Source of the DNA: Prorocentrum cordatum
Taxonomy: Eukaryota > Sar > Dinophyceae > Prorocentrales > Prorocentraceae
Length of the DNA: 64,000 nt
Direction: 5' to 3'
Assembly: GCA_963575745.1 (NCBI GenBank)
Contig: CAUYUJ010017807.1
Coordinates: 144,501-208,500, forward strand
Position numbers and translations under genes: made by a program. Positions 55,529 through 64,000 of this stretch are shown one piece after another (positions within the stretch are counted from its first letter, which is position 1; every line of letters begins with the position of its first letter). The notes beneath the pieces were generated by a model. It was given only the letters and a program-made list of their open reading frames with translations, had not been told where the DNA came from and ran no database searches.

Positions 55529-56227
55529 ATGGCCCGTGTCTCCATGCGTTTGCAGGTGTATGTCTTTCTTATGCAGTTCATGTGGTCTCGGTGTGAGCTT
55601 GCCGTTGTCGAACTGGACGGGAGCAGCTCTACGATCGCAGAGATGAGCATGGCGAGTTTCATGAACATTTTTTTCGTCATGAGTTGCGCGATCAGCTTCG
55701 TGATCGGATTCGGTCTCGGGTGGAAGTTCAGAACGTTGTTTGAGCCAGGTGTGAAGGAGATCAGGGAGGAGAAGCATGACGAAGATACGCGCTCTGACTC
55801 GGACGTCAAACCGGTACCCAATGGCCTCAGGAAGACAATCAACTCACGCGATGCCAACGTGATTCGACAGTTTACCATCAACGACTTTCGCCAACGGGCA
55901 TCTAGGATGAACGGAGATACGTCGGGATCGAAAGAAGATCTAGTGAGCAGGCTCATCCAGATGAGGGAGCTCGAGCGCAGCAGCCAGCACCTTTTAGCAT
56001 TTTATTATGCTGCAATTAGATGTGTAACACTTCCTATCATGAGGAGGCGTGCTCAGATATTGGTAATTGAGGATGCGGTTGCTGGGGGCTGGGCCGAATT
56101 AGAGATATGTCGCCCAGGCTACATGCCAAGTGATTTGCATGGCGGTGTTCGGGTATTGCTTACTGCCAACGCGCAGGCATTGTCGAAACATCCATTGTGG
56201 AACGGTGTCGGGGCGAGCCGCTTTTGA
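55529..56227 (+). CDS. Probable single-pass membrane protein with SAP-like segment
   Basis: 232 residues from ATG 55529, in the context ACCATGG. A hydrophobic N-terminus (residues 8-19) and a clear membrane segment (about 43-63, FMNIFFVMSCAISFVIGFGL) are followed by basic/acidic text. Residues about 112-142 (INDFRQRASRMNGDTSGSKE then DLVSRL) fit the SAP pattern: helix, GxK, DLxxRL. SAP domains of known families bind DNA or RNA. The last 85 residues have no recognisable motif and may include unspliced sequence. Its place upstream of the long gene at 56870 on the same strand suggests, but does not prove, a shared unit. Confidence 0.5.
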   Translation: MARVSMRLQVYVFLMQFMWSRCELAVVELDGSSSTIAEMSMASFMNIFFVMSCAISFVIGFGLGWKFRTLFEPGVKEIREEKHDEDTRSDSDVKPVPNGLRKTINSRDANVIRQFTINDFRQRASRMNGDTSGSKEDLVSRLIQMRELERSSQHLLAFYYAAIRCVTLPIMRRRAQILVIEDAVAGGWAELEICRPGYMPSDLHGGVRVLLTANAQALSKHPLWNGVGASRF

Positions 56228-56865
56228 TTGAACAAAACATTGGGTGTTGGCCTGTGGCCCGTGGCCCGCGCGCGGTACCATGGTTTGGCATTTCGTCCTC
56301 ATGCAAGCTCCAAGCCATAAGCCATGAGAGCCAGCGAGGTTTGGTGTCTCAAGCTCGTGGGTTGCGGGCCCCATTGGCGCGAGCCTCCGTCGCAGCCTGA
56401 TTGGTTCGAGGCGCGTTGGGTTGAGTCCACGGCAGTGCCCAGGTTCTGGAACGGTGTGCATGGACATGCCCGATCTTTGATGCGGTCGCTAGCCGCGTCG
56501 TGCCATGGCTGGGTCGGCTCGGCGCCCTTCTCGGCGCGTGCCACTCGCATCCCCGCCGCCAGAAGGGCGGCGTTCGCAGGGTACTCAAGGCGCGCAGTCT
56601 GCCCGCGGAGGCGGCCGAGGCGGCGGCCGAGGTGGCCCGCGCCGTCGCCTGGGCGCTTGTGCTCGCGCCTGCGACTTGCGCGGCAAGTCCGACAGGGATT
56701 GTCGGGCCTGAACCGCCCCACCCCTACCCCCTACCCACTGCGTACCTACCCCAACCCACTGCTACCCCCAACCCGCGGGGGGTCACCAGGGACACATCGG
56801 GCGGTAACGAGAATTGTGGTTAGGCTTGTAGCGATGGTGAGAAGGCAGTCGTAGCTTTGCCCGCC
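56228..56865. other. Intergenic or intron-bearing stretch
   Basis: Mixed GC-rich DNA without a convincing frame. A CCTACCCCCTACCCACTGCG-type repeat lies at 56725-56775. The AG at 56853-56854 just before the next coding stretch could be a splice acceptor. Confidence 0.35.
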
Positions 56866-56869
56866 TCGC

Positions 56870-59800
56870 GCGCCCAAGGAGATCACGCTCTTCGATGTGA
56901 CCGCCGAGAACGCGGATATCCGCATCGGGCTCCTCGTGGAGGGCGACAAGGCGTGCGATGGTTGCGCGAAGTGGGCTTCGAAGGAACTGCCGAACCTGAC
57001 CTGGGCGCAGATCGTCAAACACCTCGACGCAGGCGACGTGGACGACCTGTTCGATAACCACCCCGTGCTGGGCACCGCGACGCCGCATCTGCACGAGCGC
57101 AGCCTGCAGCTGTTCGAGAACAAACACGTGGGGCACGAGATGTACACGAAATGTTCGGCTCTCACTGAGGGTGACGTGACCAGGATATACGAGAAGAGCC
57201 CAACGACGCTGAAGTTGGTCCCCTATTTGGTTCCGCACCGCCCGAGGCCGCTGATCATATACCCTGTGAAGTTGCCTGCTGGCGTCAAGGAAGACTACCC
57301 AGTACTGAGGATCTTCCACCATACCTCGATGGGATACGCTGCAGGCGCATTCAAGGCTCAAGCAGCTGAGCTGTTCCAGAAGCACGGGCAGGTTCTGTTG
57401 TTCGCGGCGACCGTTAAGTCGAAGGACGACGAGGGCGCAAAGGACGACCCCTCCAACACCTTCGACAGGGGCGTCTACGCGGCCATTCCGAGCCACAGTG
57501 ACGTCACCAAGCGCAAGGAGAAGGTGCTTGAGAAGGCGCGGAGGTGTGCGAAGCTGCCTCGTGCAGACCAGGACGAGGACGCCTCCAGCGAGCAGGGCCC
57601 CCTCGCCGAGGAGTTAGCAGCAGCGTCCGCCGCGCGCGGGGGGGCGGGAGATCCAGCCGCCTCATCGCTAGGGTGTGCCCCCCCTCTCACGGTCGAAAGG
57701 CTCCTCCAGCACGGCAAGGCGGGAACTGGCGCGAACCTGGGCCCAGAGGCGCGGCGCCCGAGCGGAAGTGATTTCGGTGCGAATCTCAACAAAGGCAGCC
57801 CAGGCGACAAGAGGAAGGCGGGAGATCCTTCGCCAGGGTCGGTCAAAAGCATGAGGACAACGTTTTCCGCGGTGCATGATGACCTCGGTGCAAACCCCGG
57901 CACCCTCGGCACCAAGGAGTACTGGATCCACGAATTGTCTTATTCACGCGGGTTCAATGGCTGCAAAACTGGCCGGGCTGAGCATCAGGCGAAGCAGTTG
58001 TTGACGAAGCTGAACGGGGCCGAGAAGAAGACTCTCCAGACGCATATCGACCTATTCAACAAGTCGAAGCTGTTCTCCGAGGGGTCCTCTACGAACGTCG
58101 ACGACCAGGAGCTGATCGACGCGTGGAACGACCTCCAGGAGGCCGGGGCCGTGCTGGCCCCGAGAGCCTTCAGGGGCCTCGCGAAGCGCAACGTGATGGG
58201 CCTGTGGCGCCAGCCCAACCAGCAGGAGGGCAGTGGTGCCGCCGCGCGCAAGCGAGACCTCCTGAAGCAGTTCCTGACCGCGTGCGTGGTCTGGGGAATC
58301 GAAGGTAATGCGGTCAAAAGTGGATGACCTAACAGAGGTGACGCTGGTGCAAGACTGCTTGCACGACATCGACGTCGCCTCTACGTTCGTCGAGTGGGTC
58401 TTCTCCGACACGTTCTCAAACTGGCTGGCCGCAGGTGCCGCGTCCGCTGAGGACGCCGTCTTGTTCTGCGAACTTGCTGACGACGTGTTCAGCTCCTTGC
58501 CAGAGGACGCGAACCCTGGGGAGGCGTTTGTCAAATGCTTCTTGGAGGCAACTACTGTCGTTCGCTTGCTGGTCGCACTGCGCTTGAAGTCCATCGGTAA
58601 AGATGCGGACCTGGCGATCTTCGCCGATGCCCACGTCCTCGACAAGGAGGCGAAGAGGACGACTGGTAACGCCTCGGTGATGCAGGTCATTGGCCAGTCC
58701 TTACTCACGCCAGCGGGCGGGCATTGGGAGGCAAAGCTGAAGTGGGCGATCGACACCTCGGACGCGATCAAGATCCACGGGCCGAAGCTGAAGCAGATGC
58801 TGATTGACCTGGATTGCATCAACGGCATTGTCCCCCCGAAAGAGGTACACGCAACCACCGTGCTCAAAATCGCGAAGGACATCCCTTGCTTCGAGGTCGG
58901 CCTCTACGATGGCGTATGCGATGCCGCTAAGACCGAGCTGTGGGCCAAGGCCTGCAGGATTGCAGAATCAATGCTGGCTGCCAAACCGCCCGCGCCCGCC
59001 ACCGATGACGACAGCCTTAGCATGATGGCGCTCCAGCAGTGGAAGCCTCTGTTCAAGGAGCTCACCAAGCCCTTCCCGACCAACGAGCATGTCGAGCGCG
59101 CTGGCCGCGCCATCGCCGCGAAGATTGCAGAGGTGAGCGAGCATGACAGATTCCTTCAGCTCGCGTCGTCCATCGACAATTGGGCTCATGCCGACGGAAG
59201 CTCAACGGTTTCCTTGATGACGTCGATCAAGGATAACCAGTCCATGGAGTTCCCCGAAGATGTCAAGGTTAAATGCATTGCGCTGTTCAGAAGGATTGTC
59301 GGTAGTATGTACACTGATGGGCCGACTTCGCTGTGCGCGGATACCGATAGCCGCATCTTCCTGTGTTTGGATATGGTCGCAGAGAAAGTTCCGAGTCAGG
59401 ATTGGCATTCCACAACGCAGCCCGGCGCGATGATCCACTCTTGCTGGTCGGTGCTGCAGCTGAAAAACGCCATCGCCGCGGAGCTTGGCGAGGGCGCCGA
59501 CCTGCCTAGCGATGTCGCCGAGCAGAGGGGCAATGACCTTCCGCCTGGTCAATAAAGCGAAGGTGCACTTCAAGCCGCTGGCGCTGGACGCCGTCGTGGA
59601 GAACGCTTCGCCCAGCTTGGTGACGCTGCTGCAGGAGTGTGGCGACTTCTGCGGCAGCATCGCGGAGGCCATCCGCAAAAAGCACACCGCGGATGTTGTC
59701 GAGCAGGGCTGCAACCTGCGCAAGGCAATCGACGAGACCAACGGGTGCGCGGATTGGGTGAGCAATAAGTCAAAGGCGGGTTCGCTACCAGAGCTGCTTG

Positions 59801-60157
59801 TGTTCTACGAGAAGGGCAGGAAGGACGCGCCGACCCGCGAGTGGCAGGACAAGGTTGCATCGCTCGAGGACGCCTTCGCGACCTTGCAAAAGAAATCAGC
59901 AAATTTCGGGCTTGACTACAAAAGGCGCTGGCGAGAAGTTTGCTGAGACGCCGACGGCGGCCAAGCAGATCAAGAGCCTCGTCATTGAATGCGAGTTGTG
60001 CGCGTCCTTCGCCAATCGGACGCTCGTGGGCAACAAGATTTCACTGAGGGGCGCGATGATGGGAACGCAGAACAAGCTTCGCAAGTGGGAGCTCACGCCC
60101 GACGACATCGACCCGCTTCTCGTTACGCGGTATCGCGACGCACTGCGCATGAAGTAG
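56870..60157 (+). CDS. Long unrecognised protein gene (about 1,090 codons), frame shifts at three homopolymers
   Basis: Protein-like text runs continuously from 56870 to the TGA/TAG-bounded end at 60157, but in four stretches: to about 58317, 58316-59540, 59536-59925 and 59922-60157. Each change moves the frame by +1 and falls on a four-base run: AAAA at 58315-58318, GGGG at 59526-59529 and AAAA near 59922-59925. Dropping one base at each would join the stretches. The first part has an EGDKACDGCAKWASKELPNL segment and an HHTSMGYAAGAFKAQAAELF segment, then an Ala/Ser/Gly linker. The rest is helical-looking (EEL-, KLK-, WKPLFKELTKPF). The 3' end is LRKWELTPDDIDPLLVTRYR. I recognise no enzyme motif. 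No ATG is in frame near the start, so a 5' exon is likely upstream. Confidence 0.55.
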
Positions 60158-60643
60158 GCCGTGAGCCGTTCACGCAGCTGTTCGGAACGCGATGGCGCTG
60201 CTCTCGGATGCGACGCTTCCAGACGGAGATCGGGCGGGAGGGACGAGTCGGATGACGAGTAGGAGGGCGAGAATGAGAAGCGCAATGAGGGATGCAACGA
60301 CAGGCGGGGGGAGGAGGGCTCGATAAACGCAGATCTCTCTCATGTGCAGCAGGCTGGTTTTGTTTGAAGGCCAGAACGAGTTCTGGTGGGTTGACCCGCC
60401 CAGGGGGCACCTGGGGACGCAATGCATTTAGCGCGTATGTGAACTGAACAACTGCCGCACCGTCATCGGCGTTCGCGCCACCGTCCTTCGATCCTTACTC
60501 ACAGTCCTCCGTTTCCCCTCTTCTGGCCTATTCATCGTGCCCGCCCTCCTTATCCTATTCCTGATTTTCCTCTCGGCATCCCTCGTCACTCATCCTTCTC
60601 ATCTCACCGCCCCTGTCTAACCGTAATTCTTGACGCTTCGCGT
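60158..60643. other. 3' flank of the long gene; nothing recognisable
   Basis: A short GCGGG-rich stretch, then CT-rich DNA (60470-60610). No gene or repeat array. Confidence 0.45.
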
Positions 60644-61495
60644 AACCCCGCCAGCCCATTCAGAAGCACTGCCCATGTGCTGGACGGGAAAGGCAAGAAT
60701 GGGCACACATAGCGAACCAAACAATGGCAAGGAGAGGAGGGTGGTCAGGGTGTTGGAGTGCTCTCTGAGCTCCTTTGGATTGTCTTGGGCCACTATCGGT
60801 GCTTTTTTTGTGGTGGGGGATTGGTGCCTCTTGAGGCAATCTTGGGGCTCTCTTGGGGGCTTCTCGGGAGCCCTGGAGGGTCTCTTGGGGCCGCCGTGGA
60901 GTGCGTAGGTGAAATGATGGGAGGGGGGTCCTCCCATGGTGCCCCCCCCCCCCCCCCCATCTGGAACATCGAGATAGCCTCTTGGGGCGCTCTTGGGTCT
61001 CTCTTGGGGCGCTGTTGGGCGCTCTTGGGGCCGTCTCGAGGGTTTCTTGTGCCCTTCTCAGGGCATTATTTTGCCATATTTGCGCCATCTTGAGGCATCA
61101 GAACCGCATCGGAAGAGAGACTGCGAGAAAGCAAAACTCATTATTTGGTTTATGTTTTTGACAGGTTTCGGCATCTCGGGGAGGTCCCGAGGGGTCTCCA
61201 AGAGCACCTGCAGCCGTCTTGTGGCCCTCGCGAGGCATCTTGGAAGCATGATGTAGCTCATCTTGAGCGACCTTGCACTGCATTGAGCAATCTTGGGCAA
61301 TCTTGGAGCATCGGAGGCCCTCTTATAGCAATCTTGGACCATCTTGGGCGCCCCAGCCCCTCGAGGGGACCCCGTCCAGGTCCAGGGGAGGGGGTAGGGG
61401 GAGGGGTAAACCCCTTACCGAAGGGGAAGAAGGGGTTGCGGAATAGGAAAGAAGAGCATCGTTAGACGGCCTGTCGCCCAATGGGCTGGCGGGTT
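60644..61495 (+). mobile_element. Dispersed TIR element, copy C (best preserved)
   Basis: The left end AACCCCGCCAGCCCATT (60644-60660) and the reverse complement of the right end (61480-61495) match except for one base, giving 16-17 bp terminal inverted repeats around an 852-bp body. The body matches 17245-18107 throughout and 49985-50510 in part. A C homopolymer lies at about 60943-60958. No transposase-like frame is present, so it would be a non-autonomous, MITE-like element. I see no clear target-site duplication, and some similarity between copies extends about 20 bp outside the left repeat. Confidence 0.65.
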
Positions 61496-62500
61496 CATAC
61501 CTCTACGCAGCCACTCTCCCTGGTGGCCGTCATTCTCGCACTCGTGCTTCTCCCATCGTTCAGGTCCCAACGGCATGCTTTCAATGCAGACGCGGTCACT
61601 TAACATCAAATGGGCGCCTCGCTCGATACATCGCCGCCACTTGGCCTCGAACGGGCGAGTGACCCCCCCCCTGGCGGCTTCCTCTTGGGGTGCGTCTGAG
61701 CGTGAATCCAGTGCGCGGGTCTGAGTGTGAGCCGTGTGGTGGTGAGGTGCCTGCATATGGTTGGGTCGGAGCGCGGGTGGGTCAGCGTGTAAGTGGGTCC
61801 TAGCGCCAGTGGGTCTGGGTGCGAGTGAGTCGGACCGTGGGCAAAACAAGCGCGAACGAGTATAAACGAGGGCAAGTCTGGAGCAATCGGCGGCTCATGT
61901 CTTGGTTATGGCTTTCGCCGCAACCGCCGTGGTCCGCGGTGCTGCGGGCTGTCGCCCCGTTCCTCCGCCGCGCGCGGCCCCGTTTGAGTTAGGGTGTAGG
62001 GCTCTCGCCCTCGCCGCCGCGCGCGGCCCCTCGGAGTATCGAGGCATCTGCCGAGTTAGCTCATATCTGTAGGCTGGCTAGGAGCAGGGCTTTCGCCCCC
62101 CCCGCCGCGCGCGGCCCCGTTGGACATTGCTCTAAAGGCAGTCTTGGCCTCAATACATCAGAGTCGGGCCAGGAACAAAAAGGGGCGTCTCGGGAGCCTT
62201 AGGGCGGAGTAGGAACATGATTATGACAGGCCAGCCATGGGAAGGAATGGGTAGGAGCATGACAAGGACCAGGGACCAGGGGCGGCCAGGGGTATAAGGG
62301 AACGCGAACTAATAGATTCACGGTTCCCCCCGCCGCCCGCCACCCCCATCTTAAACTCGATATCGCGTAGGTAATGCAACAATCCTAGAATGCGCGCACA
62401 ATGTTTCGTTTTTCTGGTGTTCAAACACGTTGTTCGCATTGCCGCAATCACTTGTTATTTCATTTAAACACCCAGCGGTTATCACACGTCACAAGGTTGT
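61496..62500. other. No supported gene; CCGCGCGCGGCCCC repeat
   Basis: GCCGCGCGCGGCCCC occurs at about 61968, 62018 and 62102 in a degenerate unit of roughly 50-85 bp. Otherwise mixed sequence. Confidence 0.5.
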
Positions 62501-62509
62501 ACGTGTGCT

Positions 62510-62790
62510 AAGTTATGTTTCTGATAGAGACAACGGGGTATGATGTTGTGTTATGTGGTGTTGGCGCGGTCACGTTATCATGCTGTGCTGTTCTAGGCTA
62601 GGCCGTGCTATGCCGTGTACCGCTATCATGAGTAGATGCGGCCCTGGTGCATCGATCAGATAATTGAGTTTTACAAAAGGATTTTTTGATAATTCCAAAA
62701 GTATTTTTGGAGTATTTTAACATAAGTGTCCAAAGTGTATTCTGGGAGTATTTTTGGGGTATTTTCAGCTTTCCAGTAGTTTTGCAGAAC
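62510..62790 (-). repeat. AT-rich dispersed repeat, copy 2 (inverted to 8757-9060)
   Basis: The reverse complement of 62640-62785 matches 8757-8895 at close to 88%. The flanking 62510-62640 (GTGTTATGTGGTGTTGG) is the counterpart of the AACAC-rich part of copy 1. Confidence 0.75.
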
Positions 62791-62794
62791 TGAG

Positions 62795-63035
62795 CGGGCT
62801 CAGAACTATGTAAGCGTATTCTCCCTCTGCTCTATTCCTCGCTCCCTTTCCCCTACCCCTCCCCCTCCCCTCCCTTCCCCGTTCGGTACTGCTGCTTCTC
62901 CTCCCCCCTCCCACCCCCTCCTTCTTCCCGTCATCCTCCTGCCCCTCCTCCATCCATATTTCTGATAAGTAATTCCTCGCAGACGCACCCCGAGACTTGT
63001 CGGTAGGGCGGGCCAGGCGTTTCGCTTGAGACTTC
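62795..63035. other. CT-rich stretch and one satellite-like unit
   Basis: A CCCCTCC-rich pyrimidine block (62840-62950) is followed by AAGTAATTCCTCGCAGACGC and TTCGCTTGAGACTTCCTCGC, a distant relative of the 62-bp satellite at 26030. Confidence 0.45.
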
Positions 63036-63039
63036 CTCG

Positions 63040-63612
63040 CCATCTCTGATCCTGCAGCTTCAGATTCACAAGAGTTTTACCGAGGGAGGGCGGGCCATTT
63101 TCAAAACGTGACTCTCGCCTGAGCTCCGCGCACATTCGTCTCAAACGTTGCAAGAGTTTCACGGATTGATGGCGGGCCGTTTCTAAAATGTGGCTCTTTT
63201 CGTCAGCGTCGCGTGCAGTCGGTTGAAAAGCTGCGAGAATTTCACGCGTGGAGGGCGGGTCGTTTTCAAAATGTGGCTCTCGCCTTAGCGCCGCGCGCAT
63301 TCGTTTTTACAACTTCGCAAGAGCTTCATGGATGGAGGGCGGTTCCTTGTCAATATGTGTCTCTCGCCTTAGCGCCGCGCGAATTCGTTTTAAATCCACT
63401 GATGGTGAGCGTATCGTTTTCAACATGTGGTTCTCGTTTGTGCTTTCTAAGCTTGCAAGGGTTTCACGGATGGACGGTGGTTCCTTTTCAACATGTGTCC
63501 CTCGCCTTAGCGCCGCGAACATTCGCGGTACAAGTTTGCATGAGTTCACGGACGGAGGGCGGATCTTTTTCAAAACGTTGTTCTCGCTTTAGCGCCGTGC
63601 ACACTCGTCGTA
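63040..63612. repeat. About 83-bp tandem repeat, 7 copies
   Basis: Units are marked by GATGGAGGGCGG, TTTTCAAAATGTGGCTCTCG, then CCTTAGCGCCGCGC and ATTCGT, with starts near 63075, 63160, 63240, 63327, 63395, 63465 and 63550. Open frames on both strands are artefacts. Confidence 0.9.
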
Positions 63613-63634
63613 CACATTCACGACCGTTTTAAGG

Positions 63635-63835
63635 GTTCTTGCGGTTGCCGTCCCAGGAATGGTGTTCTGGCGCGATTTAGGATTGTCAGGGTGCAACAGT
63701 CTCGTTGATTGGCAGTGTCGAAGTCTCAGGAAAGGTGTTTTGTCACGACACAGGAACGTCAGGTGCAACAGTAACGTTAATTCGCGGCGTTGAACTCCCA
63801 GGAGTGATGTTGTGGTACGGTTGAGGATTCTCAGT
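63635..63835. repeat. About 68-bp degenerate tandem repeat, 3 copies
   Basis: Units are marked by TCCCAGGAATGGTGTTCTGG / TCTCAGGAAAGGTGTTTTGT / CTCCCAGGAGTGATGTTGTG, each followed by GGATTGTCAG-like or GGAACGTCAG-like text. Confidence 0.8.
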
Positions 63836-63952
63836 CGATTGTCTTCAACGGGGCACTTCCCGCAGTTAACATACAGCCTCGTAGGGACCTGTGAAGTCGG
63901 AACTCGGAGGGAGGCTTTATTGCAACATCGCTGATGCGTCTTGGGTTTGCTG

Positions 63953-64000
63953 GTCCTCCTCCTCCTCCTCCTTCCCTCCTGTCCCTCCGCCTCCTCCTCC
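63953..64000. repeat. (CCT)n at the right edge
   Basis: CCTCCT repeats continue out of the window. Confidence 0.9.

Overview
The window looks like nuclear DNA of a dinoflagellate, or a close relative with the same genome style. It is GC-rich, more than half satellite and simple repeat, and has few genes. Every gene candidate I can support lies on the + strand. Several belong to protein families I remember as highly multiplied in dinoflagellate genomes, notably a large protein with a GGGGAWRAF motif and a small Cys/His protein with a GQGR..(E/D)L(I/V)AWL motif. The species assignment is inference. I found no rRNA, tRNA, CRISPR or prokaryotic-type operon.

Layout. 1-3400: satellites (a 90-bp array, CG-hairpin repeats, a GGCGAC minisatellite). 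3500-7500: low-repeat DNA that reads like one long decayed gene. 7900-9060: GC-rich tandem repeats and an AT-rich block. 9065-15934: the first gene-bearing module, with a small Cys/His gene (copy 1, shifted frame) followed by the large GGGGAWRAF-type gene (broken frame, probable intron). 15935-21500: G-rich DNA, minisatellites and one copy of a dispersed terminal-inverted-repeat element. 21560-23837: a third, interrupted small Cys/His copy and a small coiled-coil gene. 24390-25010: a CCTGAGGGC array.

25240-45905 is the most striking feature: one giant inverted repeat with arms of about 10 kb meeting near 35505. Its satellites, microsatellites and unique stretches recur in mirror order on the other side. 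Each arm holds a smaller palindrome (centres near 28505 and 41940), so a unit of about 2.5 kb is present four times in alternating orientation. No gene is credible inside it; its long open frames are by-products of stop-free repeats.

46000-48240: further repeats. 48770-49975: a 1.2-kb duplicate of 9065-10258 with the intact small Cys/His gene (copy 2). 50634-53013: a small Ser/Thr/Pro-rich gene and a zinc-finger plus coiled-coil gene. 55529-56227: a probable membrane protein with a SAP-like segment. 56870-60157: a long unrecognised gene of about 1,090 codons whose frame changes three times, each at a four-base homopolymer. 60644-61495: the best copy of the dispersed TIR element. 62500-64000: an inverted copy of the AT-rich block and two more tandem arrays.

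The coding part looks like one or more dinoflagellate mobile-element-like modules (small Cys/His protein, large multidomain protein, zinc-finger protein, membrane/SAP protein) set in satellite DNA. A functional link between them rests on clustering, shared orientation and duplication, not on a recognised enzyme motif.
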